DNA from: Streptomyces sclerotialus
GTDB taxonomy: Bacteria; Actinomycetota; Actinomycetes; Streptomycetales; Streptomycetaceae
Direction of reading: 5' to 3'
DNA: 56,371 nucleotides
Assembly: GCA_000719105.1 (NCBI GenBank)
Contig: JODX01000031.1
Location: 1 to 56,371, forward strand
Below, piece by piece: positions 25,472 to 33,352 of this stretch; within the stretch, counting starts at the first letter, position 1; each line of letters starts with the position of its first letter. The notes under the pieces were generated by a model. It saw only the letters and a list, made by a program, of their open reading frames with translations, had not been told where the DNA came from and did not search any database. A program made the translations under genes and the position numbers.

Positions 25472-26104
25472 TCAGCCGGTCTGCTCCGGCTCTGTGCCGG
25501 CGCTCCGGCCGGGATCCGTCGGGACCGGGTTCTCCCACGCGGCAAGACAGCCGTCGATCAGTTCACGCACTTCCGCGTGGCCCCCGGTCAGTCCGAGCGC
25601 GGCATCCATTACCAGGACACGGGACAGTCCGCTGATCAGGACGGTCAGCGCGGCGGGCGACGGGATGCCGACGGCGGCAAACCGGCCGGCGAGGGCCGTC
25701 TCCAGGATCTCCTCCTGCAGCCGGCGGAAACGGTTCAAGTACGCCGAGAGTTCGGCGCGCACCGCCGGCCGGTGGTTCGCGAGCGCGATGAACTCGACCG
25801 TGAGCGCGGCGCCCCGCGGGTCGCTGCTCAGCTCCCACAGGGCACGCAGTGGTTCGGCGGCCCGACGGAGGTCGTCGAGGCGCCGCAGGTTCGTCTCCGC
25901 GCCACGCCTGAACACGGCCAGGAACAACTCGTCGACAGTACCGAAGTAGTAGTACACCAGCGCAGGATTGACTCCCGCGCGGGCGGCGACCTTGCGGGTG
26001 CTGACCGCGGCGTAGCCGTCCTCCAGCATCAGCTCCACCGCCGCGTCCAGCAGCGCCTCGCGGGTCGCCGAGTCGCCGCCTTGATGCAGGCGGCCCGCTC
26101 TCAT
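25472..26104 (-). CDS. TetR-family transcriptional regulator
   Basis: A 210-residue TetR regulator. Helix-turn-helix: ALLDAAVELMLEDGYAAVST, then KVAARAGVNPALVYYYF, with the YYYF ending common in this family. ATG 26104 follows GGAAGG at 5 nt. It is divergent from the TauD oxygenase gene, with 226 bp between containing an inverted repeat at 26215-26230, so it probably controls that cluster and itself. The 176 bp between it and the preceding TetR gene shows no clear element. Confidence 0.93.
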   Translation of the reverse strand: MRAGRLHQGGDSATREALLDAAVELMLEDGYAAVSTRKVAARAGVNPALVYYYFGTVDELFLAVFRRGAETNLRRLDDLRRAAEPLRALWELSSDPRGAALTVEFIALANHRPAVRAELSAYLNRFRRLQEEILETALAGRFAAVGIPSPAALTVLISGLSRVLVMDAALGLTGGHAEVRELIDGCLAAWENPVPTDPGRSAGTEPEQTG

Positions 26105-26214
26105 GAGCACCTTCCAGCGACTACGGGCCGGATGCGGCCGATCGTGAACACCCGTGCAGTGTAACGGTCTTGACTCGCGCACCGGCCGATGTTAGTCATG
26201 TGCCCAACATGAGT

Positions 26215-26230
26215 TTAGGCACTCGCCTAA
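26215..26230. promoter_or_regulatory. candidate TetR operator in divergent promoter region
   Basis: TTAGGC-ACTC-GCCTAA is a perfect 6-4-6 inverted repeat between the TetR (start 26104) and TauD (start 26331) genes. A looser pair, ATGTT...AACAT, lies just to the left (26190-26211). The position fits autoregulation plus control of the oxygenase operon. Confidence 0.55.
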
Positions 26231-26330
26231 CACCACTCGCCCCACACCGACCCCGAGATTCCGACACAACAAGTACCGCCAGAACCCGGTCCGGCTCGGT
26301 CCGGAGAGCGCGAGCGGAAAGGCTTGGATC

Positions 26331-27164
26331 GTGTCCGTCACCTTCACCGCCATCAGCCGTGAGATCGGCGCGGAGACCAGCGAGCTCACCGGAGCCCGCT
26401 TGCGCGAGCCCGAAGCGGTCGCCGCGTTGCGTGCCGCGCTGGACGTCGGCGGCGTGGTCGTGTGCCATGGCACCGATCTGTCCGACGACGACTTCTCAGC
26501 CCTGGGACGAAACCTGGGAACACCCGTCGCCGCTCCCCTGGGCGGGGTTCCCGCCCACCCCGAGATCGACACGATCACCCTCGACCCCGCCAGGAGCGAA
26601 CTGGCGGCCGTACGCCGGGGCACCTTCTTCTGGCACATCGACGGCACCCGCGACGAGGTTCCGCAGAAGGCCACGATGCTGTTGGCCCGGCAGGTCGCCG
26701 ACGAGGGAGGAGACACCGAGTTCGCCAACACGTACGCCGCCTGGCAGGCATTGCCCGAGGACGAGAAGAAGCACCTCGCCGGATTGCGGGTGCGGCACAG
26801 CTTCGCCGCGGCCCAGCTGTTGGTGACCCCCGATCCCTCGCCGAAGGAGCGCGCGGCCTGGGACGCGGTGCCCGCACGTGAGCATCCACTGGTGTGGACC
26901 CATGGCGACGGCCGGGCCTCGTTGCTGATCGGGGCCACGGCCGACCGAATCGTCGGCATGGCGGAGGACGAGAGCCGGGACCTGCTCAAGCACCTTCTCG
27001 ACTGGGCCACCCAGGACCGCTTCACCCTGCGCCACAGCTGGCACCCCGGCGACCTGGTGATATGGGACAACACGGGCATGCTCCACCGAGCCCTTCCCTA
27101 CAGGCAGACCTCTCCGCGGCTCCTGCGCAGGATCACGTTCGCGGGCGAGGAGGCGGTGGCGTGA
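26331..27164 (+). CDS. TauD/TfdA-family Fe(II)/2-oxoglutarate dioxygenase
   Basis: A 277-residue non-haem iron dioxygenase that hydroxylates a substrate while converting 2-oxoglutarate to succinate. Iron ligands are His102 and Asp104 (WHIDGT) and distal His252 (MLHRALPY); Arg263 or Arg266 should bind 2-oxoglutarate. GTG 26331 follows GGAAAGG at 8 nt. Its stop overlaps the SnoaL-like gene by 4 bp. The substrate is unknown; family members act on sulphonates, aryloxyacids and natural-product intermediates. Confidence 0.93.
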   Translation: MSVTFTAISREIGAETSELTGARLREPEAVAALRAALDVGGVVVCHGTDLSDDDFSALGRNLGTPVAAPLGGVPAHPEIDTITLDPARSELAAVRRGTFFWHIDGTRDEVPQKATMLLARQVADEGGDTEFANTYAAWQALPEDEKKHLAGLRVRHSFAAAQLLVTPDPSPKERAAWDAVPAREHPLVWTHGDGRASLLIGATADRIVGMAEDESRDLLKHLLDWATQDRFTLRHSWHPGDLVIWDNTGMLHRALPYRQTSPRLLRRITFAGEEAVA

Positions 27165-27754
27165 GCGGCACACCGGGGTCCTCGGCGCCCCCTCCCCCTG
27201 AGGAGCGGCTGGCGCGGTTGGAGCGCGACGTGCGGTATCTGACCGACCGGCAGCAGATCCTCGATTGCGTCGCCCGGCACGCGCGCGGTCACGATCGGTT
27301 CGACGTCGACCTGTTGACCGCCGCATATCACGAGGACGGCGTCGACGAACACGGCCACGCGGTCAACGCGGGTCCCGAGTACGCGCAATGGGCGAACGCG
27401 GTGCACTCCGTAGTCGCGGAACTGCACACGCACAACATCACCACGCACCTGTGCGAGATCGACGGGGACACCGCGCACTGCGAGAGCTACGTCCTGGTCG
27501 GCCTGTTGCACCGCGGCGGCACCACCGCCCAGCTGATGAGCGGCCGCTATCTCGACCGGATGGAGCGCCGTGACGGCACATGGCGCATAGCCGTGCGCCG
27601 CTGCACCGTGGAGCTGGCGCTCACGGCGGACGCCTCCATGCTGCAGACGGGCTTCTTCAAGAAGCAGGGTTTCGTCAAGGGCACACGGAACGAGGGGGAT
27701 CTGTCGTACCACCGGCCACTACGGATGGCGGACGGCTCCGCACGACGGTGGTGA
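27161..27754 (+). CDS. SnoaL-like / NTF2-fold protein
   Basis: A 197-residue protein with the SnoaL-like (NTF2 alpha+beta) pattern seen in actinobacterial catabolic clusters. A helical start (LARLERDVRYLTDRQQILDC) is followed by the fold: HARGHDRFDVDLLTAAYHEDG, then strands containing HNITTHLCEIDGDTAHCESY and RYLDRMERRDGTWRIAVRRC, each read with the conserved His/Asp pocket. Members are isomerases, dehydratases or ring-hydroxylase beta-like subunits. GTG start overlaps the TauD stop, so the two are co-translated and probably act in sequence. Confidence 0.82.
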   Translation: MSGTPGSSAPPPPEERLARLERDVRYLTDRQQILDCVARHARGHDRFDVDLLTAAYHEDGVDEHGHAVNAGPEYAQWANAVHSVVAELHTHNITTHLCEIDGDTAHCESYVLVGLLHRGGTTAQLMSGRYLDRMERRDGTWRIAVRRCTVELALTADASMLQTGFFKKQGFVKGTRNEGDLSYHRPLRMADGSARRW

Positions 27755-27803
27755 CAACCCCGGTACCGGTGTCCTCGCCACGGGGACGGAAGGGAGGGCG
27801 AGC

Positions 27804-28733
27804 GTGCGCATCGGACTGACCGGAGGCGCCGACAGCGTCGAGCGGATCGTGCGGCAGGCCGAGGAGGCGGAGCGGGACGGCTTCAGTTCGCTGTGGTACG
27901 CGAGCGGGGTGGCGGGTGATCCCCTGACGGCGATGGCGGTGGCCGGACGGGCGACCTCGTCGATCGAGCTGGGCACGGCCGTACTCCAGACGTATCCCTG
28001 CCACCCGGTCCTTCAGGCGGCCCGGGCCGCGTCCGTACCGTTCGCCATGGGCCGGGCGGGCTTCACCCTCGGTATCGGTCCGTCCCACCGGCCGCTGGTC
28101 GAGGGCGTACTGGGGTTGTCGTACGACGCCCCGGGGGCCGCCACTGAGGAATATCTCCGGATCCTCACCGCCCTGCTGCGGGGGGAGGCTGCGGACCTCA
28201 CCGGACAGTACTGGTCCGCGCACACCCCACCGCCCGCCGTGCTGCCGGCGGCGGGTGTGCCGGTGCTGCTCGCGGCGCTGGGCCCGCGCCTGCTGCGCGT
28301 GGCCGGCGAGTGCGCGGACGGTGTGGTGCTCTGGATGGCCACGGCCCGGGCGATCGGCTCCCATGTCGCTCCGCGCCTGCACAAGGCCGCCGCGGGCGCC
28401 GGACGACCGGCCCCGAGAATCGTCGCCGGGCTGCCCGTCGCCGTGCACGACGATCCCGTCGCCGCCCGTCAGGCGGCAGCCCGTACCGCGGCGGTCTACG
28501 GTGACCTGCCCAACTATCGCCGCATCCTCGAGATCGGCGGCAAGTCCTCTCCCGCCGAGGCCGCCGTCGTCGGTGACGAGGCCGCCGTCCGCGGGCAGTT
28601 GCGCGCCTTGCTGAACGAAGGAGCCACCGACATCTGGGCGTTCATCGTTCCGGTCGGAGACGACAGGGACAGCCGCCGGGCCTCGGTGCACCGCACCAGG
28701 GAACTGCTCCGGCAGCTCGCCGTCGACGCCTGA
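27804..28733 (+). CDS. LLM-class F420/flavin-dependent oxidoreductase
   Basis: A 309-residue luciferase-like TIM-barrel protein. Landmarks: GFSSLWYASGVAGDPLTAMAV, IELGTAVLQTYPCHPVLQA, FTLGIGPSHRPLVEG and the late DGVVLWMAT segment, matching actinobacterial F420-dependent LLM oxidoreductases. Such enzymes oxidise alcohols or reduce double bonds, or with FMN act as monooxygenases. GTG 27804 has GGGAGGG upstream. It lies 49 bp after the SnoaL-like gene and ends the rightward TauD operon. Confidence 0.88.
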   Translation: MRIGLTGGADSVERIVRQAEEAERDGFSSLWYASGVAGDPLTAMAVAGRATSSIELGTAVLQTYPCHPVLQAARAASVPFAMGRAGFTLGIGPSHRPLVEGVLGLSYDAPGAATEEYLRILTALLRGEAADLTGQYWSAHTPPPAVLPAAGVPVLLAALGPRLLRVAGECADGVVLWMATARAIGSHVAPRLHKAAAGAGRPAPRIVAGLPVAVHDDPVAARQAAARTAAVYGDLPNYRRILEIGGKSSPAEAAVVGDEAAVRGQLRALLNEGATDIWAFIVPVGDDRDSRRASVHRTRELLRQLAVDA

Positions 28734-28819
28734 CCCGACAGCAGCAGGCTTCGTGGTCGTACGGGTACGGATTCGGGTACGGACACTGGTCAGCGGCCCA
28801 CGACGCGTACCCTCCGGAC

Positions 28820-28837
28820 TTCGCCCACCCGGGCGAA
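28820..28837 (+). terminator. hairpin downstream of LLM oxidoreductase
   Basis: TTCGCCC-ACCC-GGGCGAA, a perfect 7-bp stem with a 4-nt loop, 87 bp past the LLM stop. Likely terminator of the TauD-SnoaL-LLM transcript. Confidence 0.5.
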
Positions 28838-28893
28838 GAACGTCACCATGCCGCCCTCTCGCTGTGCCGTCACCCTGAGACAGGCAAGTAGGT

Positions 28894-28945
28894 ACCCTGC
28901 TCGGTGTACGTCGACGTCTGCCGGACCTCGACGGCCGAGCAGGGT
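28894..28945. repeat. long imperfect hairpin, 11-bp outer stem
   Basis: ACCCTGCTCGG (28894-28904) pairs perfectly with CCGAGCAGGGT (28935-28945). Inside, GTCGACGTC and GGACCTCGAC can extend the stem around a TGCC loop. It could be the terminator for the convergent amidase or a structured RNA element; the nested stem is larger than a terminator needs. Confidence 0.55.
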
Positions 28946-29154
28946 GATCCCCCGCGGCGGCCATGGCGAAGTGCACATCATCGACGCGGAGACGGGCCAT
29001 GAGACGACCCGTCCGCGGCGCCGCGACAGGCGACGTTCGCCCTCGGGCCGACACCGGCCGGAGGCGCCGCGCGGCCGGCATACCCCGGCGCCGCATACGG
29101 CCGCGTCGGCCGAAGAGACCAGTTCGTTGGTCTGCGACGGGTACGGAAGCTCCG

Positions 29155-30570
29155 TCAGAGAGCAGGGTGCCGAGTGCACCAGTCGGTAGCCCGCTCATAG
29201 CGGGCGGCGGCGGTGACGACGGCTGTGTCGGCGAACCGGGGACCGACGATCTGGAGACCGACCGGCAGCCCCTCGGAGGTGAAGCCGCAGGGCACCGAGA
29301 TGGCAGGGAGTCCGGCGTGGCTGGGCGATTCGGTCAGGCGGTGCAGGTGTCCGCCCGGCTGATCGAGGGGCTGACCGTTGACGGTCGCCGGCCCTCCGAC
29401 GTCCCCGGCGTGGGGGAAGGCCGGAAAGGGTGTGGTGGGGGTGACCAACAGGTCGAAGTCGGCGAACACCTTCGCGTAGGCGAGGTAGATGTCGGTCTTC
29501 GTGTCGCGCCCGGCCCGCCCGACCTCCGCAGGCGAAAGGGCCGCTGCCCGCTCGGCGATGTCGGCCGCCAGCGGCCAGACGTCCAGGCCGTTCGCCTGCA
29601 TCTCCTCGACGTACGTGAGGTATTCCGGGCCCCAGTAGTGCAGGAAGAACTCCAGTGGGTCGGGCACCTCGACCTGGGTTTCCTCGACGACCGCACCGGC
29701 AGCCCTCAGATCGTCGAGAGCCGCGGAGAAGACGCGCCGGGTCTCCCGGTCCACGGGGCCGTGGAGCAGACCGTGGTCGGCTGCGATGCGCAGCCCGCTC
29801 AGGTCGCCCTCGGTCAGAGCGGCTTCCGCGTACCGGTCGCCGGTGGCCGGCAGAGAGAAGCGGTCGAGGGGGTGAGGGCCGACAGTGACGTCGAGGAGCA
29901 GCGCGGCGTCCACGACATGGCGGGCGATCGGACCTTCGGTGCTGTCCGGCTCGGTGTTGCCGATGAGGGGGATGCGACCGGTCGAGGGCTTGACTCCGAC
30001 CGCTCCGCAGAGGGACGCGGGGACGCGGATGGAGCCGCCGCCGTCGGAGCCCCAGGCCACCGGCGCGATACCGGCGACGGTCGAGGCAGCAGCTCCGCCG
30101 CTGGAGCCACCGGCCGCACGGGAGGGGTCCCATGGGGATCCCGTGATGCCGGTCAGCTTGCTCTCGGTGACGCCGAGGAGCCCGAACTCAGGAGTGGTGG
30201 TCTTGCCCAGCAGGATCGTGCCCGCCTCCTTGAGCCGGGACCAGGTGGCGGCGTCCTCGTCGGGCACGTGATCGGCGTAGGCGACGCAGCCGTAGGTGGT
30301 GCGCACTCCAGCCGTTTCGGTCAGATCCTTCACCGTGATGGGGATGCCGTACAGCGCGGGCAGGTCCTCCCCGGAGGCGAAACGCCGCTCGGCCTCGACC
30401 GCCTGCTCACGGGCGGTGTCGGCGGTGACCGTCACCATGGCGTTCAGGCGACTGTCGACCTGGTCCATGCGTGCCAGCGCCGCATCGACCACTTCCACCG
30501 GCGACAGTTTCCGGCTCCGGTACAGCTGTCCGATCTCAAGCGCGCTGAGCCACGTCAGGTCATCGGTCAC
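29155..30570 (-). CDS. amidase-signature hydrolase
   Basis: A 471-residue amidase-signature enzyme with the Ser-cisSer-Lys triad: Lys in PITVKDLTE, cis-Ser in GGSSGGAAAS, and the nucleophile Ser in GSDGGGSIRVPAS. It hydrolyses an amide or ester in the cytosol. GTG 30570 follows GGGAG at 7 nt. It is divergent from the remains of an ABC importer; both promoters contain the word CAGTCGCTATAC, suggesting that the imported compound was once an amide substrate of this enzyme. Confidence 0.94.
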   Translation of the reverse strand: MTDDLTWLSALEIGQLYRSRKLSPVEVVDAALARMDQVDSRLNAMVTVTADTAREQAVEAERRFASGEDLPALYGIPITVKDLTETAGVRTTYGCVAYADHVPDEDAATWSRLKEAGTILLGKTTTPEFGLLGVTESKLTGITGSPWDPSRAAGGSSGGAAASTVAGIAPVAWGSDGGGSIRVPASLCGAVGVKPSTGRIPLIGNTEPDSTEGPIARHVVDAALLLDVTVGPHPLDRFSLPATGDRYAEAALTEGDLSGLRIAADHGLLHGPVDRETRRVFSAALDDLRAAGAVVEETQVEVPDPLEFFLHYWGPEYLTYVEEMQANGLDVWPLAADIAERAAALSPAEVGRAGRDTKTDIYLAYAKVFADFDLLVTPTTPFPAFPHAGDVGGPATVNGQPLDQPGGHLHRLTESPSHAGLPAISVPCGFTSEGLPVGLQIVGPRFADTAVVTAAARYERATDWCTRHPAL

Positions 30571-30590
30571 GACGGATCTCCCTCGCTGAT

Positions 30591-30614
30591 TTGGTAAAGC
30601 AGTCGCTATACCAA
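30591..30614 (-). promoter_or_regulatory. amidase operator/promoter, inverted repeat
   Basis: TTGGTAAAGC-AGTC-GCTATACCAA: 10-bp arms with one mismatch around a 4-nt centre. On the minus strand TTGACG (30636-30631) and TGGTAT (30613-30608), 17 nt apart, form a good promoter whose -10 lies inside the repeat, so a bound repressor would block it. The right arm includes the shared word CAGTCGCTATAC (30600-30611). Confidence 0.6.
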
Positions 30615-30685
30615 CGCTTCCGGGCGGTCACGTCAAGGGCTGGAGGGCGACTGGATGCCATACCGGAAAACCTCCCAACCGGTCA

Positions 30686-30713
30686 TTGCCGGTTGTGTGT
30701 CAGTCGCTATACA
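30686..30713 (+). promoter_or_regulatory. promoter of the decayed ABC importer operon
   Basis: TTGCCG (30686-30691) and TATACA (30708-30713) with 16-nt spacing. The -10 lies in the second copy of CAGTCGCTATAC (30701-30712), repeated from the amidase promoter. The start of the first pseudogene is 54 bp downstream, with AAGGGAG before it. Confidence 0.55.
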
Positions 30714-30766
30714 TTCACCGAACCGTACTGCGGACGGGGCCGCGATCAGCGACGAAGGGAGCTTCC

Positions 30767-31080
30767 ATGCTTCATCCCGCCAGGACAGCCGCGGTGTTGA
30801 GCGCTGCACTCACCGCGGCGGCCTTGACCTCCTGTTCGGGGACCACCCCCGAACAGGACGACACCGCGGTCACGGATGCCGACCTCGTCTCATCGCTGCC
30901 CGCGGCACGGGGGCGACGTGGAAACGAACAACTGGAACCTCACGAGCGGGGCGCCCGACACGCTGAATCCGGCCAACGCCGCCGGCTGCTCGGGCGGACA
31001 GGACGTGCGGAAGCTGTGCGACTCGCTGCTCACGCTGGGCCCGGACTTCAGCCTCAGACCGAACTCGGCGACTCATGAAC
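30767..31080 (+). pseudogene. ABC substrate-binding lipoprotein, truncated and frameshifted
   Basis: Starts well: ATG with AAGGGAG, then a lipoprotein signal ending TAAALTSCSG. Near 30905-30915 the homology moves to another frame, GDVETNNWNLTSGAPDTLNP, then QDVRKLCDSLLTLGPDFSLR, the classic start of family 5 binding proteins. It stops after about 100 residues where about 500 are expected, running straight into permease sequence. A large deletion has removed the rest. It cannot make a working binding protein. Confidence 0.85.
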
Positions 31081-31538
31081 AGGTCACGCCGCAGCGGCGT
31101 GGGCACCCTTTTCACCGACCGCCTGTGGCAGCTGACACTCCCGGCCGTCGCCCTGTCCATCGGCTACGGCGCCTACGTCACCTGGCTGACCACCGCCGCG
31201 ATCAGCCAGGAGGCCCGGGCGGACCATGTGGTCACCCCACGCGGACGCGGCCTCCCTTCCGCCTGTATTCCTCGTCGGCACATCGTCCGTAACGCCGCCC
31301 TGCCCATGCTCACCACGTCCGGCTGATGGTCGCGGGGCTGGTCGCGGGATCCGTCGTGGTGGAGTCCGCCTTCGGTATCGACGGCATCGGATCACTCCTC
31401 ATCGGAAGCGTCTCGTCCGAGGACTGTCCGGTGGTGACGGCCGTCGGGGTCATCATCGTGGCGGCCTTCGTCGTGGTGACCACCGCTCTGGACGCCGCAC
31501 ACAACCTGCTCGACCCACGACTGCGGAAAGGACAGTAG
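31081..31538 (+). pseudogene. DppB-type permease, N-terminally deleted and frameshifted
   Basis: Homology to a DppB permease begins mid-protein (LWQLTLPAVALSIGYGAYVT), passes the EAA-loop region ending in RHIVRNAALPMLTTSG, and hits a TGA at 31324-31326. The next frame resumes at once with MVAGLVAGSVVVESAFGIDG and continues to LLDPRLRKGQ and TAG at 31538. One lost base in the codon before ATG 31326 explains the stop. The first half of the permease is missing, fused to the binding-protein remnant. Confidence 0.85.
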
Positions 31539-31541
31539 GCC

Positions 31542-32300
31542 GTGGTCGCACTCACCGCCCCGCCCATCACGCTGCGCCGTCCCCGGCGGCTCGCCACGGA
31601 CCCCTTGCTCTGGGGCTTCGCCGTCATCGCCACTCTGCTCGTCGCGATCGCTGCAGCCGGCTCGTGGCTCGCCTCCTACGACCCGTCGACCACCGACATC
31701 CTCGCCGCCGGACAGGGCCCCGGCAGCGCCCACCTGCTCGGCACCGACTCGCCAGGCCGGGACATCCTCTCCCGCACCCTGGTCGGAGCCCGGCTCTGCT
31801 CCTGCGGGCCCGCGCTGATCGTTCTGGGCAGTGCCACCATCGGCACTGCGTCGGCCATCGCCGGCGCTTGGTACGGCGGGTGGGTCGACCGAAGCCTCGG
31901 CCGCGTCACCACAATCATGTTGGTGCTCGTGGCCGTGGTGGCCACCGCCGTGTTCGGTGCCGGCTTCTGGGCCCCGGTGCTCGCCCTCCCTCTGGTCCGC
32001 CGGCCGGAGTGCCGGCCTGGCGCATCTGCTCGGTCCGTCCGCTGCGCAACGTCGCCCTCATCGTGCCGGCACAGGCCACGATCGGGTTCGGCTCTGCGCT
32101 GGTGGACTCCGGCGCCGTGTCCTTCCTCGGCCTGGGCGTGCAGGCACCGCAGGCCGAATGGGGCCTCATGTTCTCCGAAGGCCGGTCCGAAGTTCTGGAC
32201 GGCGTCATCCAGCAGAGCCTCACCGCGGGAGTGTTCATCGTCATCACGGTCGTGGCCTTGAACATCCTGAGGGAACGCCTGACCAGCAGATCCGTAGGCG
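31542..32300 (+). pseudogene. DppC-type permease, frameshifted with internal deletion
   Basis: GTG 31542 opens an intact N-terminal half: TM1, then AHLLGTDSPGRDILSRTLVGA, the DppC signature, up to AVFGAGFWAPVLALPL near 31990. There the frame changes: the remaining homology (WRICSVRPLRNVALIVPAQA, then AVSFLGLGVQAPQAEWGLMF and LNILRERLTSRSVG) is read in another frame, and the conserved EAA helix before it is shortened. The frameshift plus small deletion should abolish function. Confidence 0.83.
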
Positions 32301-32304
32301 CCCG

Positions 32305-32770
32305 ATGGCGCAGAGCAGTCCGGGACCGACTCGCGGCGCGGACGGCCCGCAGTCCGCTCCCCTGGGGCGTCACAGCGCCGGTGATGCCGAGCCGGTGCTT
32401 TTGAGCATGCCGTCCGTCGGAGTCACCGCCGGCCCCGTCACGACCGTAAGGTCCTCGTCCGCGACGTCGATCTTCCTGTGGCGGCCGGCCGGCTGCCCCG
32501 CGGCCTGTCCGGCGGGCAGCCCAGCGCGTCGTCAGCGTACAGGCCCTTCTGGCCGACATCCGGGAACGCACCTGCGTCAGTTTCCTGTTCGTCTCGTACG
32601 AGCCGACCGTCGTCCGGCAGATCACCGACACCTGCGTCGTACTGCATCACGGCCGCGTCGTCGAGCAGCGCTCGACCGCCGACATCCTCGACAGCCCACA
32701 GGATCCCTGCACACGCCAGCTCCTGGACGCGGTACCCCGGCCCGGCCGGAAGCCTCGCCGCCGCTCCTGA
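32305..32770 (+). pseudogene. ABC ATPase (OppD/F type), heavily deleted remnant
   Basis: A start at 32305 (MAQSSPGPTRGADGP) gives a typical leader, but Walker A and the Q-loop are absent. After frameshifts, RKVLVRDVDLPVAAGRLP leads to the signature LSGGQ, then a second frame gives QRVVSVQALLADIRERTCVS and VVLHHGRVVEQRSTADILDS, ending LLDAVPRPGRK and TGA at 32770. The H-loop His is Tyr (FVSYEP). About 150 residues remain where over 270 are needed. Confidence 0.82.
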
Positions 32771-32845
32771 CTCCAGCCCTCGGTCCGCCCTTCGTGGGCG
32801 GTTCCCACCCCCGATATACGTCACCTGCTACATGAAGGAGTTTTG
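32771..32845 (+). promoter_or_regulatory. hairpin and promoter before the hotdog-CoA ligase pair
   Basis: CCGCCC-TTCGT-GGGCGG (32785-32801) is a small hairpin that would end the pseudogene transcript. TTCGTG (32791) and TATACG (32815-32820), 18 nt apart, make a possible promoter. AAGGAG (32834-32839) sits 6 nt before ATG 32846. Confidence 0.45.
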
Positions 32846-33322
32846 ATGGGCATCATCTCCACAGAGGGAATGTCAACACTGACCGTCTCGGATCCCTCCG
32901 AGGTACCGGGCCTCGTCGACAAGACGTTTATCACCCCTTGGTTCGTCGTCGACGAGGACCGGCTCACCTCCTTCGAGCACGCCTCGTACCACGAGGAATA
33001 CCCGCACGGCTACGGCGGCGAGGACGGGTACGGCGAGGGCCTGGTCGAAGGGTTTCACCTGCTCAGCCTCCTCGACGTCCTCTGCAACCACGCCATGTGG
33101 GGGGAAGGGCCCTGGCTCGCCTGGAACTACGGCCTGGACCGTGTGCGCTTCGTCTCCCCGATCCGCACGACCGACCCGTTCCGCGTCCAGGGCCACGTGC
33201 GGGAGGTGATCGACCGCGGCGAGCAGGGTCATCTCGTCGTCGTCGACTTGCGCGCCGAGGTCAAGGACCGCGAAAAGCCGGGCTTCATCGCCACACAGCG
33301 CGTGTTGTGGACCACCCGCTGA
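32846..33322 (+). CDS. MaoC/hotdog-fold dehydratase-like protein
   Basis: A 158-residue single-hotdog protein. LVEGFHLLSLLDVLCNHAMW resembles the central hotdog helix of MaoC-like dehydratases, and NYGLDRVRFVSPIRTTDPFR is the typical strand pair after it. The canonical MaoC Asp-His hydratase motif is not obvious, so it may be a thioesterase or a non-catalytic acyl-CoA binder. AAGGAG at 6 nt supports ATG 32846. It is followed after 30 bp by a CoA ligase and probably acts on its product. Confidence 0.75.
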   Translation: MGIISTEGMSTLTVSDPSEVPGLVDKTFITPWFVVDEDRLTSFEHASYHEEYPHGYGGEDGYGEGLVEGFHLLSLLDVLCNHAMWGEGPWLAWNYGLDRVRFVSPIRTTDPFRVQGHVREVIDRGEQGHLVVVDLRAEVKDREKPGFIATQRVLWTTR

Positions 33323-33352
33323 CCTCATCCAGCTTCCCGGAAAGGAGACGCC

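Larger units (their letters stand above)
28734..29154. other. 421-bp convergent intergenic region with two hairpins
   Basis: Between the LLM gene and the convergent amidase. It holds two GGGTACGGA-type words (28769-28782), the hairpin at 28820-28837 and a long stem at 28894-28945. Open frames exist on both strands but lack ribosome binding sites and recognisable domains, so no gene is called. Confidence 0.5.

Noticed and set aside
28790..29179. 129-codon minus-strand open frame between LLM and amidase genes
   Set aside because: No ribosome binding site or domain, Arg-rich composition, and it spans two hairpins.
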